Below are positions 31,477-39,748 of a stretch of DNA of 64,000 nt, in pieces. The first letter of the stretch is position 1; each line of letters starts with the position of its first letter. The notes below the pieces were generated by a model. That model had not been told where the DNA came from. It worked only from the letters and a program-made list of their open reading frames with translations, and did not search any database. The position numbers were made by a program, and so were the translations under genes. The DNA is taken from the NCBI GenBank assembly GCA_019635875.1, contig JAHBYP010000002.1, positions 620,001 through 684,000 of the forward strand, in the 5' to 3' direction. The stretch comes from Alphaproteobacteria bacterium. GTDB lineage: Bacteria; Pseudomonadota; Alphaproteobacteria; Reyranellales; Reyranellaceae.

Positions 31477-31734
31477 ATGAAGGTCAATGTCGAGATCGAC
31501 TGCACACCGCAGGAAGCGCGTGCCTTCTTCGGGCTGCCCGACCTGCAGCCCATGCAGGGGCGCATTCTCGACGAGATCGAGGCGCGGATGAAGGCGGCGC
31601 TGGCGTCGATGGAGCCGGAAGCGGTGTTCAAGACCTGGCTGCCGGCGACCATGCAGGGCGTCGAGCAGGTCCAGCAGCTGCAGCAGATGTTCTGGTCGCA
31701 ACTGGCCTCGCTCGCCGGTGGCCAGAAGAAGTGA
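31477..31734 (+). CDS. DUF6489-like small protein
   Basis: 85 residues beginning MKVNVEIDCTPQEARAFFGL, followed by DLQPMQGRILDEIEARM and a Gln-rich helical tail (GVEQVQQLQQMFWSQL). This looks like the DUF6489 family, small alphaproteobacterial proteins without known role. The earlier in-frame ATG at 31384 overlaps the divergent lyase and is unlikely. The ferredoxin gene starts six bases downstream, so the two are probably co-transcribed. Confidence 0.72.
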   Translation: MKVNVEIDCTPQEARAFFGLPDLQPMQGRILDEIEARMKAALASMEPEAVFKTWLPATMQGVEQVQQLQQMFWSQLASLAGGQKK

Positions 31735-31739
31735 GCGAG

Positions 31740-32096
31740 ATGAGCGATCCCGCAGCCTACTACCGCGCCCATGTCTTCTGCTGCACCAACCGGCGCCCAG
31801 ACGCGCATCCGCGCGGCTCCTGCGCCGCGCGCGGGTCGGAGGATCTGCGCGATCACATGAAGAACCGGGCGCGCGAGCTGGGGCTCAAGGATGTGCGCAT
31901 CAATGCCTCGGGCTGCCTTGACCGCTGCGAGCTCGGGTCGACGATCGTGATCTATCCCGAGGGCGTCTGGTACAGCGTCGCGACCAGGGAAGACGTCGAG
32001 GAAATTTTGCAGACGCATGTCAGGGATGGCGGTCGCGTGCCGCGCCTGATGCTGCGTCCAACGGACAAGCTGCCGGCCGACCGCGCAGCGGACTAA
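31740..32096 (+). CDS. Thioredoxin-like 2Fe-2S ferredoxin
   Basis: 118 residues. Cysteines at 14 or 15, 28, 59 and 63 (HVFCCTN, RGSCAARG, SGCLDRCE) give the ligand spacing of thioredoxin-fold 2Fe-2S ferredoxins. The rest includes GSTIVIYPEGVWYSVATRED, usual for the single-domain members also seen in NADH-dehydrogenase E-type subunits. It probably carries one electron for an unidentified partner. It is downstream of and close to the DUF6489 gene, and upstream of the OmpA-family gene by 18 bases. Confidence 0.9.
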   Translation: MSDPAAYYRAHVFCCTNRRPDAHPRGSCAARGSEDLRDHMKNRARELGLKDVRINASGCLDRCELGSTIVIYPEGVWYSVATREDVEEILQTHVRDGGRVPRLMLRPTDKLPADRAAD

Positions 32097-32114
32097 GCAA
32101 GGGGGAAGCGCGAG

Positions 32115-33269
32115 ATGGGCCGTGGTCTGGCACTCGCAATCATGCTGCTGGCGGCGGCCGGGGCGGGCCTGGCGTTCGTCAAGCCCTGGGGCTGGCCGCG
32201 CGGCGACCTGATTCGCGCCCAGAACGAGCGGGCGGCGGCGGAGCGCGCGGCGCTCGAACAGTCGCTGCTCCAGGCCAAGGCCGATCTCGCACGCGCGACC
32301 GCGGCAAAGACCGAGGCCGATCGGCTGGCCGGGATGGATCGCGAGCAGGCGGAGCGCAAGCTGACCGACCTCGAAACACATGTGAAAGGCGTGATGGCGC
32401 GCGCCGTCGACGCCGAGCGCGCGCTGGCCGCCGCGCAGGCGGCCGGTGCAGCCGCGCTCGCAAAGGCGAAGGCGGAGATGACGGAAGTCCGCGAGGAGCT
32501 TGCCCGCGCCGTGGCCGCGCGCGACGCGCTGGCGACGCGCCTGGCATCGACACAGGAGGAGTCGCAACGCGCCATCGCCCAGGCTCGCGACGAGGCGGCA
32601 CGCGCCCGCGACGAGGCCGAGCGCGCCCGGGCGGGTCGGCTCGACAACGCCGCCGAGGCCGAGCTGGAGAAGCGCCTGGCAGCGGCGCGCACCGAGGCGG
32701 CCGAGCGCTTCATGGAGGCGCGCAACGAGGCCGACCGGCAGATCACCGCCGCCCAGGCCGACGCCGCGCGATGCCGCGCCGATCTCGAGCAGGCCACCGC
32801 AAAGCTGCCCGAGCCGCCGCCTGAGCCGACCCCGGCCGCGGCCCCTGCCTGCGACCCGGCTGCGGCTGCGGAGCCAGCTTCGGCAAGTGCCGTGATCCCG
32901 GCCACCGCGATCGCCCAGCAGCTCGCCACGTCGGGCCACATATCGCTGTACGTGCCGTTCGACACCGGCAGCGCGGTGGTGAAGCCCAATGCACTGCCCT
33001 CGATCGAGCCGATCGCCGCGGCCCTGCGGCAGGACCCGAAGCTTAAGCTCCTGCTGGTCGGCCATACCGACAGCCAGGGCGATTTCGGCTTCAATCGCCA
33101 GCTGTCGGAGAACCGCGCCAAGGCGATCGTCGACCAGCTGATCGCCAAGCACGGCATCGATCGCGCGCGCCTGGCCTATGCCGGCGTCGCCGACCTGTCG
33201 CCGATCGCCACCAACGACACCGATACCGGCCGCCAGCGCAACCGGCGAGTCGAGCTGGTCAAGCGGTAG
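32115..33269 (+). CDS. OmpA-family peptidoglycan-binding protein with coiled coil
   Basis: 384 residues. An N-terminal hydrophobic segment (GLALAIMLLAAAGAGLAFVK) acts as signal or anchor. A long Ala/Glu/Arg coiled coil spans ~35-235. A proline/alanine linker leads to a C-terminal OmpA-like domain (~265-384) with LYVPFDTGSAVVKPNALPSI, LLLVGHTDSQGD, FNRQLSENRAKAIVDQL and RQRNRRVELV. The Asp and Arg positions that bind meso-DAP are kept. It should link the envelope to peptidoglycan. Homologues include MotB-like and Pal-like proteins, but no ion-channel helix is visible here. Confidence 0.9.
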   Translation: MGRGLALAIMLLAAAGAGLAFVKPWGWPRGDLIRAQNERAAAERAALEQSLLQAKADLARATAAKTEADRLAGMDREQAERKLTDLETHVKGVMARAVDAERALAAAQAAGAAALAKAKAEMTEVREELARAVAARDALATRLASTQEESQRAIAQARDEAARARDEAERARAGRLDNAAEAELEKRLAAARTEAAERFMEARNEADRQITAAQADAARCRADLEQATAKLPEPPPEPTPAAAPACDPAAAAEPASASAVIPATAIAQQLATSGHISLYVPFDTGSAVVKPNALPSIEPIAAALRQDPKLKLLLVGHTDSQGDFGFNRQLSENRAKAIVDQLIAKHGIDRARLAYAGVADLSPIATNDTDTGRQRNRRVELVKR

Positions 33270-33283
33270 AGCGATACTCTCAC

Positions 33284-33421
33284 TGTCTTCCAGAGCGCAG
33301 CGAGGGATCCAGACCGACCGTGGATCCCTCGCTGCGCTCGGAATGACAAGTGAGTTCGATCAACGGCGCGCCGCTCTGGAGCGATACTCTGGCCGTCATC
33401 CCTCGCTACGCTCGTGATGGC
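33284..33421. repeat. Family A palindromic repeat, copy 2, plus a half copy
   Basis: 33284-33348 forms a near-perfect palindrome (GAGCGCAGCGAGGGATCC against GGATCCCTCGCTGCGCTC). A second, incomplete unit follows at 33393-33421. Both are preceded by the same 12 bases, GAGCGATACTCT, at 33269-33280 and 33379-33390, suggesting a local duplication. The first 12-mer overlaps the OmpA-gene stop. Confidence 0.75.
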
Positions 33422-34155
33422 AGAGTCTCGTCGATCAGCAGGTCGGCGAGACGGGCGATGATGCGATCGGGTCGGACATCGCTGCCTTCGGGCAGGCCGT
33501 CGCCATCGGGGTCGTACCAGATGCCCCGCAGGCCCAGACGCTGCGGCGTGACGACCTCCCATTCGACGTTGTCGCCGACCATCCAGGCCTCGCGCGCGCT
33601 GCAGCCCAGCCTGCCCAGCGCGTGGTGATAGACGTCGGGCTCGGGCTTGCCGCGGCCGAACTCGCCTTCGATCTGGATGTGGTCGAAATGCCGCGCGAGA
33701 TCGAAGCGCTCGATCTTGGCGCGCTGGACCTCGCCGCGGCCGTTGGTCACCAGCGCCAGCTTCACCCCGGCCTGGCGCAGCGTCGCCAATGTGTCGTGGG
33801 CGTCGGGATAGAGCCGGTACTCGGCCCGCCGCATCTCGGTGAAGGCATCGGCGATCTCGGCCGCGAGATCATCGTCGCGATGGCCCAGGCGCGCGAAGCC
33901 ACCCTGGACGACCAGCCGCCGCGCGCCAGCGATGTCGATGCGCCAGCGCGCCGCCTCGAGCGGGTCCTTCCAGAAGGCGTTGGCCGACGCCACGATGGCA
34001 TCCCTGACGGCATCGACATCGGCGCCGGGCACACCGTTCGCCAGCGTATCGCGGTAGCGCGCCAGCAGGCGGCCCCATGCCTCGACCGGCCTGGCGTAGG
34101 CACGGATGATCGTGTCGTCGAGATCGAAGAGGATGGCCGCCGGCAGATGCTTCAT
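33406..34155 (-). CDS. HAD-superfamily hydrolase (phosphatase-like)
   Basis: 249 residues with all four HAD motifs: FDLDDT (nucleophile Asp11 and acid Asp13), LVTNGRG, a Lys in RGKPEPDVYH, and VGDNVEWEV. The cap domain (~20-110) is helical. Substrate class cannot be read from sequence; members are often small-molecule phosphatases or 2-haloacid dehalogenase-like enzymes. Its end overlaps the repeat region at 33393-33421. The hisE gene starts 457 bases upstream on the same strand and ends 52 bases before this start. Confidence 0.88.
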   Translation of the reverse strand: MKHLPAAILFDLDDTIIRAYARPVEAWGRLLARYRDTLANGVPGADVDAVRDAIVASANAFWKDPLEAARWRIDIAGARRLVVQGGFARLGHRDDDLAAEIADAFTEMRRAEYRLYPDAHDTLATLRQAGVKLALVTNGRGEVQRAKIERFDLARHFDHIQIEGEFGRGKPEPDVYHHALGRLGCSAREAWMVGDNVEWEVVTPQRLGLRGIWYDPDGDGLPEGSDVRPDRIIARLADLLIDETLPSRA

Positions 34156-34207
34156 CGGCGCTGGCTTACGCCGAACCGGCCGATCACGCCAGACTCGTCA
34201 CGCCCAA

Positions 34208-34612
34208 TCACCTGGCGTTGCGCTTCGCCTTCTCGGTGAGCCCGGATACGCCTTCGCGCCGCGCCAGCTCGCCCCAGACTTCATCCGGCCGGATGCCCAG
34301 CGTCGCCCACAGGGCCAACAGGTGGTAGAGTAGATCGGCGCTTTCGGCCACGAGCTTCTCGGCGTCGCCCTTGATCGCCTCGATGACCGCCTCGGTGGCT
34401 TCCTCGCCGAGCTTCTGGGCGAGCTTGTCGCGACCGCGCGCCATCAGCTTCGCCGTGTACGAGGTCGATGGATCGGCGCCCCGGCGGCTTTCGATGGTGG
34501 CATAGAGGCGATCGAGCATGTGCGCGTCCGGCTCGCCCCGCTCGGCAAGTTGTCGTGCCTGCGCCTTCTTGGATTTGGCAGCCTTCTTCTTGCTGCCCTT
34601 ACTCTTCGCCAT
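34208..34612 (-). CDS. hisE: Phosphoribosyl-ATP pyrophosphatase
   Basis: 134 residues. The all-alpha NTP-pyrophosphohydrolase core shows LYATIESRRGADPSTSYTA, EEATEAVIEA and ESADLLYHLLAL, with the acidic metal-binding residues in EExxE and ExxD. It performs the second step of histidine biosynthesis. The N-terminal ~25 residues are unusually Lys-rich (KSKGSKKKAAKSKK), an extension not needed for catalysis. It lies 73 bases downstream of hisF. Confidence 0.95.
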   Translation of the reverse strand: MAKSKGSKKKAAKSKKAQARQLAERGEPDAHMLDRLYATIESRRGADPSTSYTAKLMARGRDKLAQKLGEEATEAVIEAIKGDAEKLVAESADLLYHLLALWATLGIRPDEVWGELARREGVSGLTEKAKRNAR

Positions 34613-34685
34613 ACTCGGGGTCCACTAGGGGGATAGACGCCGACATTTTCGTCAGTTGTTTAGTTCGTATCGCAACACCGTAATA

Positions 34686-35459
34686 TTACAGGGATTTCGC
34701 AATTTGTCGAACCGGAACGCCGGATTGTGCCAAGTGCGCCTTGGCTTGGGCGATGGAGAAGATCCCGAAATGGAAGATTGAGGCTGCCAGGACGGCGCTG
34801 GCGCCGCCCTTCGTGACACCCTCGACCAGGTGATCGAGCGTGCCGACGCCGCCGGATGCGACCACCGGCACCGACACGGCGTCGCTGACCGCACGCGTCA
34901 GGCCGAGGTCGAAGCCCGACTTGGTGCCGTCGCGGTCCATCGCCGTCAGCAGGATCTCGCCCGCGCCGCTGCTGGCCATGCGCCTGGCCCACTCGACGGC
35001 GTCGAGGCCGGTCCCCTGGCGGCCACCGTGGGTGAAGACCTCCCACTTGCCAGGTCCGACCTGCTTGCAGTCGATCGACACGACGATGCACTGGTCGCCG
35101 AACTTCTCCGCCGCTTCGCTGACGAACTCGGGCCGGCTTACCGCCGCGGAGTTGATCGACACCTTGTCTGCGCCGGCCAGCAGAAGGCGGCGGATGTTCT
35201 CGTTGGTACGCACGCCGCCGCCCACGGTCAGCGGCATGAAGCAGCGCTCCGCCGTGCGGCCGACCACGTCGTAGATCGTGTCGCGGTTCTCGTGGCTGGC
35301 GGTGATATCGAGGAAGGTGAGCTCGTCGGCGCCGGCGGCGTCGTAGACGCTGGCCTGCTCGACCGGATCGCCGGCGTCGACCAGATCGACGAAGTTCACG
35401 CCCTTGACCACGCGGCCGGCATGCACGTCGAGGCAGGGAATGATGCGCACCTTCAGCAT
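34686..35459 (-). CDS. hisF: Imidazole glycerol phosphate synthase, cyclase subunit
   Basis: 257 residues, the standard length. The (beta/alpha)8 barrel has the catalytic Asp in [14 protein letters not shown] and the second in [12 protein letters not shown], with phosphate-binding VGGGVRTNE and [11 protein letters not shown]. It converts PRFAR and ammonia from HisH to IGP and AICAR. hisH is not in the window. In alphaproteobacteria hisA normally abuts hisF; here hisA is 3.5 kb away, beyond a TRAP transporter. Confidence 0.97.
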   Translation of the reverse strand: MLKVRIIPCLDVHAGRVVKGVNFVDLVDAGDPVEQASVYDAAGADELTFLDITASHENRDTIYDVVGRTAERCFMPLTVGGGVRTNENIRRLLLAGADKVSINSAAVSRPEFVSEAAEKFGDQCIVVSIDCKQVGPGKWEVFTHGGRQGTGLDAVEWARRMASSGAGEILLTAMDRDGTKSGFDLGLTRAVSDAVSVPVVASGGVGTLDHLVEGVTKGGASAVLAASIFHFGIFSIAQAKAHLAQSGVPVRQIAKSL

Positions 35460-35501
35460 GCGTCCTGACTAGCACGAACGCGCTGCGGATCGGACCTGCG
35501 C

Positions 35502-35529
35502 TTTACAGTCGCGCGCCGCGACCTATAGA
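35502..35529 (+). promoter_or_regulatory. Candidate sigma-70 promoter for the TRAP binding-protein gene
   Basis: TTTACA (35502-35507) and TATAGA (35524-35529) are 16 bases apart, matching five and four of six consensus positions. The start point would be ~90 bases before the ATG at 35627, and no other promoter-like pair is obvious in this 167-base gap. Confidence 0.4.
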
Positions 35530-35626
35530 CTTTCCCGGTTCCGGCCCCGAGCGCGATGCCAGATCGCCCGTCGCTGCAGAGTGTTGTGTCCCGCGACGGC
35601 GGATCAACAACGTTGGGAGATGCTCA

Positions 35627-36733
35627 ATGGCTGCGATACGGCGACGTAAGTTTGCGAAGACCGCTGTGGTCGGCACGGCGGCGGTGGCGGCGACCACGCT
35701 GGCCGCTCCGGCAATCTCACAGCAGCGCACCGAATGGCGCATGGTGACGAGCTGGCCGAAGATGTTCCCGGGCGGCGGCGTCGCGGCCCAGCGCTTTGCC
35801 GACAAGGTCGGCGCGGCGACCAACGGCCGGCTGACCATCAAGGTGTTCGCCGCCGGCGAGCTGGTGCCGGCCTTCGAGGCGTTCGACGCGGTGCAGCGCG
35901 GCACCGCCGACTGCATGCATTCGACGCCCTATTACTGGCAGAACAAGTCGAAGGTGCTCAGCCTGTTCACCACGGTGCCCTTCGGCATGACCAACTACGA
36001 GTCCGTGGCGTGGCTGCGCCACGGCGGCGGCCAGGCCCTGTGGGACGAGATCTACGGCGGCTTCGGACTCAAGGGTTTCCACTCCGGCTCGACCAGCGTG
36101 CAGATGGCCGGCTGGTTCAACCGCGAGATCAAGTCTGCAGCCGACGTGAAGGGCCTGAAGATGCGCATCCCCGGGCTGGGCGGCGAAGCCCTGCGCAAGC
36201 TCGGCGCGACCATCGTCAACCTGCCGGTGGGCGAGATCTTCGGCGCCCTGCAATCGGGTGCGATCGACGCCACGGAATGGGTCGGCCCATGGCAGGACCT
36301 CGCGGCCGGCTACTACAAGGCGGCCAAGTTCTACTACTGGCCCGGCATGCACGAGCCGGCGACGCTCACCGAGATCACCGCCAACAAGGCGAAATGGGAT
36401 GCCCTGCCCAAGGACATCCAGCAGATCTTCGCCTGGGGCTGTGGCGACGAGCACTGCGAGGCGACGGCCGAGAACGACGCCAACAACGCCGGCTCGCTGG
36501 TGACCCTGATCAACCAGCACAAGGTGCAGCTCAAGCGTCTGCCCGACGAGTTCATCGTCGAGTACGGCAAGGCGTGGAACGAAGTGCTGACCGAGTTGCG
36601 CACCACGGGCGACGCCATCACCAAGAAGATCTTCGACTCCTACTACAAGTTCCAGCGCGAGCAGATGGCGTGGTCGCGCATCGGCCTGCAGGAGTACCTG
36701 AACGCCCGCCTCACGGGCTTCAAGTTCAACTGA
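35627..36733 (+). CDS. TRAP transporter substrate-binding protein (DctP/TakP family)
   Basis: 368 residues after GGGAG. An N-terminal export signal with a basic start (AAIRRRKFAKTAVVG) and a twin-Arg-like pair ends near APAISQQR. The mature part is a DctP-type two-lobe receptor: WRMVTSWPKMFPGG, GRLTIKVFAAGELVPAFEAFDAV (in two parts), ADVKGLKMRIPGLGGEALRKLGA with the conserved Arg for the ligand carboxylate, and AIDATEWVGPWQD. It should capture an organic acid in the periplasm for the DctQM permease, which is coded on the other strand and converges on it 15 bases away. Confidence 0.93.
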   Translation: MAAIRRRKFAKTAVVGTAAVAATTLAAPAISQQRTEWRMVTSWPKMFPGGGVAAQRFADKVGAATNGRLTIKVFAAGELVPAFEAFDAVQRGTADCMHSTPYYWQNKSKVLSLFTTVPFGMTNYESVAWLRHGGGQALWDEIYGGFGLKGFHSGSTSVQMAGWFNREIKSAADVKGLKMRIPGLGGEALRKLGATIVNLPVGEIFGALQSGAIDATEWVGPWQDLAAGYYKAAKFYYWPGMHEPATLTEITANKAKWDALPKDIQQIFAWGCGDEHCEATAENDANNAGSLVTLINQHKVQLKRLPDEFIVEYGKAWNEVLTELRTTGDAITKKIFDSYYKFQREQMAWSRIGLQEYLNARLTGFKFN

Positions 36734-36736
36734 TCA

Positions 36737-36764
36737 AAAGGGGCGGCGTCAGTTGCCGCCCTTC
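36737..36764. terminator. Hairpin between the convergent dctP and dctM genes
   Basis: GGGCGGC and GCCGCCC form a seven-pair stem with a seven-base loop just after the binding-protein stop. On the minus strand it is followed by CTTTTGATC, giving a short T-run after dctM. It can serve both convergent transcripts. Confidence 0.55.
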
Positions 36765-38335
36765 AGCAACCGGTCCAATACCGGATCGCCACCGCCGGCC
36801 GGCTTCGCGGCCGGCGGTTTGGCGAGAATGTCGTCGAGGGGCGACGCAGAGGGCGCGGCCGGGGAAGAGGGCGGCGGCGTACCTGCCGGACGCTTCAGCA
36901 GATCGTCGAGGACCGAGCCCGGCGCCTGGCCCGCCGTGGCCGCCGGCGGGGCGAACAGCACGCGCGGCAGCCAGGTGGCCAGGCCGGGCGCCGCCCAGAG
37001 CACGCCGATGGCGACGAGTTGCAGGGCGACGAACGGAATCACTCCGCGATAGATATGCATGGTGGTGATCGATGGCGGTGCCACGCCACGCATGTAGAAC
37101 AACGCGAAGCCGACCGGCGGGGTGATGAACGCGGCCTGCAGGTTCAGGCCGATCATCACGCCCAGCCAGACCGCCTCGACCCCCATGCCGAGGATCGCCG
37201 GCGCCGTCACCGGCACGACGATCAGGATGATCTCCAGCGTGTCCATGAAGAAGCCGAGGATGAACATCACGGCCATCACGGCTATCACCGCCCCGAACGC
37301 CCCACCGGGAGCGCTCGTCAGCAGTTCCTCGATCATGTGCTCGCCGCCCAGGCCACGGAAGACGAGCGAGAAGACGGAAACGCCGAGCACGATGCCGAAG
37401 ACCATGGCGCTGATCATCGCCGTGGTGCGCATCACGGCCTTGAGCATCTCGAAGGAGAAGGCGCGGTTGAGTCCCGCCAGGACCATGGCCCCCACTGCGC
37501 CGATCGACGCGGCTTCGGTCGGCGTGGCGATGCCGCTCAGGATCGAGCCCAGCACGGCCACGATCAGCACCAGGGGCGGCACCAGCGCCCGGATGAAGCG
37601 CCGCCCGAGCGAGGCGCGTTCCTCGTCGGTCATCACCATGGCCGGACAGCTTTGCGGCCGCGCCACTGCGAGGAACAGGACGTAGAGGATGTACAGGCTG
37701 ACCAGGCAGAGGCCCGGGATGAAGGCGCCGGCGAAAAGGTCGCCGACCGACACGGGCTCGACGGCAACACCGCGTTTCATCGCCGCCAGCTGGTTGGCGC
37801 CCATCAGCAGGTCGCCGATGAAGATCAGGATGATCGAGGGCGGAATGATCTGGCCCAGCGTACCCGAGGCGCAGATCACGCCGGTCGCCAGCTTGGGATC
37901 GTAGCCCGCCCGCATCATCGCCGGCAGGCTAAGCAGCCCCATGGTGACCACGGTGGCGCCGACCACGCCGGTCGAGGCCGCCAGCAGCGCACCGACGATC
38001 ACGACGGCGATCGCCAGGCCACCGCGCATCTTGCCGAACATCTGGCCCATGGTCTCGAGCAGGGCCTCGGCGATCTTCGATCGTTCGAGCACCGATCCCA
38101 TGAAGATGAACAGCGGCACCGCGACCAGCACCTCGTTGGTCATGAAGCCGAAATAGCGCGACGGCAGGCTGGTGAGGATGATCGGGTCGAACACGCCCAA
38201 CACCCAACCCAGGCCGGCGAAGATCAGTGCGAAGCCGGCCAGCGAGAAGGCGATCGGGTAGCCGGCCAGCACGCCGAAGATACTGATCGCGAACAGCGCG
38301 ATGGCGAGGATGTCGGCGATCAGGGTCGGTGACAT
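36749..38335 (-). CDS. TRAP transporter large permease (DctM) with repeat-bearing C-terminal tail
   Basis: 528 residues. About 12 membrane helices of the DctM/IT superfamily occupy ~1-465, with GVVGATVVTMGLLSLPAMM and SGTLGQIIPPSIILIFIGDL as typical segments. After the last helix a ~75-residue proline/alanine tail carries three short leucine-acid motifs, VLDDLLKRP, PLDDILAKP and VLDRLLKGG, which are not part of the transport fold. It pairs with DctQ, which starts nine bases upstream, and with the convergent binding protein. Confidence 0.93.
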   Translation of the reverse strand: MSPTLIADILAIALFAISIFGVLAGYPIAFSLAGFALIFAGLGWVLGVFDPIILTSLPSRYFGFMTNEVLVAVPLFIFMGSVLERSKIAEALLETMGQMFGKMRGGLAIAVVIVGALLAASTGVVGATVVTMGLLSLPAMMRAGYDPKLATGVICASGTLGQIIPPSIILIFIGDLLMGANQLAAMKRGVAVEPVSVGDLFAGAFIPGLCLVSLYILYVLFLAVARPQSCPAMVMTDEERASLGRRFIRALVPPLVLIVAVLGSILSGIATPTEAASIGAVGAMVLAGLNRAFSFEMLKAVMRTTAMISAMVFGIVLGVSVFSLVFRGLGGEHMIEELLTSAPGGAFGAVIAVMAVMFILGFFMDTLEIILIVVPVTAPAILGMGVEAVWLGVMIGLNLQAAFITPPVGFALFYMRGVAPPSITTMHIYRGVIPFVALQLVAIGVLWAAPGLATWLPRVLFAPPAATAGQAPGSVLDDLLKRPAGTPPPSSPAAPSASPLDDILAKPPAAKPAGGGDPVLDRLLKGGN

Positions 38336-38344
38336 GGTGTGCGC

Positions 38345-38890
38345 TCAACCCAGCGGCCCGGCGATGCGCTCGACCGGCGGCGGCTCGAGCCCGCGGATCA
38401 CCATCACCGAGCGGCCGATCCAGGCCAGACCCTGCAGCCCCAGCAGCACGGGGAAGATCACGATGGCGCTCTTCAGCACGTACATCGCCGGCATGCCGTT
38501 GCTCTGCACCGAGATCTCGTTGGTCGCCCACGAGTAGCCGACGTAGCGCCAGCCGGTCCAGACGATCAGCGCCAGCCAGGGCAGCAGCAGGAAGACCACG
38601 CCGAACAGATCGATCCACGCCTTCGTTTTCCGACTGGCGCTGGCGTAGAAGATGTCGACGCGGACATGGACGTTGCGCAGATAGGCGTAGCCGGCGCACA
38701 GCATGAACACCAGCGCGTGCGTCCAGACGTAGAGTTCCTGCATCCAGACAAAGCCCGTGCCGGCGGCGTAGCGCAGGAAGACCACGGCGCCGCAGATCAG
38801 CACCGTCGCCAGCGTCAGCCAGGCGACGACCCGCCCCACTCCGTCATTGATCCGGTCAATCGCCCGAATCGCGCGCGCCATTCCGACCAT
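38345..38890 (-). CDS. TRAP transporter small permease (DctQ)
   Basis: 181 residues from ATG 38890, with GGGGAGG upstream. Four membrane helices are visible (VVAWLTLATVLICGAVVFL, ALVFMLCAGYAYL, GVVFLLLPWLALIVW, SAIVIFPVLLGLQGLA) with the family arrangement. Longer starts, up to 38944, lack a ribosome site. It is the first gene of the dctQ-dctM pair and docks with DctM in the inner membrane. Confidence 0.92.
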   Translation of the reverse strand: MVGMARAIRAIDRINDGVGRVVAWLTLATVLICGAVVFLRYAAGTGFVWMQELYVWTHALVFMLCAGYAYLRNVHVRVDIFYASASRKTKAWIDLFGVVFLLLPWLALIVWTGWRYVGYSWATNEISVQSNGMPAMYVLKSAIVIFPVLLGLQGLAWIGRSVMVIRGLEPPPVERIAGPLG

Positions 38891-38978
38891 GGCGTACCTC
38901 CCCTGGCTGCTCTCTGGCGGAGCCATGTGCATCAGGCTTAGCACGATTCACGCCAGCGGCCTAACCGCAGCGGGCGTT

Positions 38979-39707
38979 TCAGGCCTTCAGGAGCTTCAGG
39001 GCTTCGCCGATCGCGATGCGGCCGTCATAGAGCGAACGGCCGGCGACGACGCCGACGATGCCCGAATGCTCGTGCTGCTTGAGCTCGCGCAGATCGTCGA
39101 GCGAGGACACGCCGCCCGAGGCGATCACCGGCGTGGTCAGATGGAAGGCCAGATTCACCGTCTGATCGACGTTGACGCCGCCCATCGCGCCGTCGCGGTT
39201 GATGTCGGTGTAGATCAGTGCGGCGACGCCGGCGTCCTCGAACTTCAGCGCCAAATCGAGCGCCTTGACCGTCGACTGCTTGGTCCAGCCGTCGACCGCC
39301 ACCAGCCCCTCGCGCGCGTCGATGCCGACGGCGACGCGACCGGGCCATTGCTTGCAGGCGTCGCGGACGATCGACGGTTCGTTGACCGCCACCGTGCCGA
39401 GGATCACCCGGCGCACGCCGGCCTCGAGCCACAGCGAGATGGTCTTCAGGTCGCGGATGCCGCCGCCGAGCTGCACCGGCACCTCGCCGATCGCCTCGAG
39501 GATCGACACGACAGCCGCCTTGTTGACCGGCCGGCCCTCGACCGCGCCGTTGAGGTCGACGAGGTGCAGCCATTCGCAACCGGCCTGGACGAAGCGCCCG
39601 GCCTGGTCGGCGGGGTCGCTGTTGAAGACGGTGGCGGCCGCCATGTCACCGCGCAGCAGGCGCACGCACTGGCCGTCCTTCAGATCGATGGCGGGGAACA
39701 GGATCAT
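38979..39707 (-). CDS. hisA: Phosphoribosylformimino-5-aminoimidazole carboxamide ribotide isomerase
   Basis: 242 residues from ATG 39707. A (beta/alpha)8 barrel with the catalytic Asp in PAIDLKDGQCVRLLRGD and the general acid Asp in YTDINRDGAMGG, plus phosphate loops QLGGGIRDL and ASGGVSSLDDL. It turns ProFAR into PRFAR, the substrate of HisF/HisH. It follows the class V aminotransferase on the same strand by 41 bases and is separated from hisF by the TRAP genes. Confidence 0.96.
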   Translation of the reverse strand: MILFPAIDLKDGQCVRLLRGDMAAATVFNSDPADQAGRFVQAGCEWLHLVDLNGAVEGRPVNKAAVVSILEAIGEVPVQLGGGIRDLKTISLWLEAGVRRVILGTVAVNEPSIVRDACKQWPGRVAVGIDAREGLVAVDGWTKQSTVKALDLALKFEDAGVAALIYTDINRDGAMGGVNVDQTVNLAFHLTTPVIASGGVSSLDDLRELKQHEHSGIVGVVAGRSLYDGRIAIGEALKLLKA

Positions 39708-39748
39708 CGGCCGGGGTTTAGCGGACCCCGCCCGGCGATGCAAAGGCG

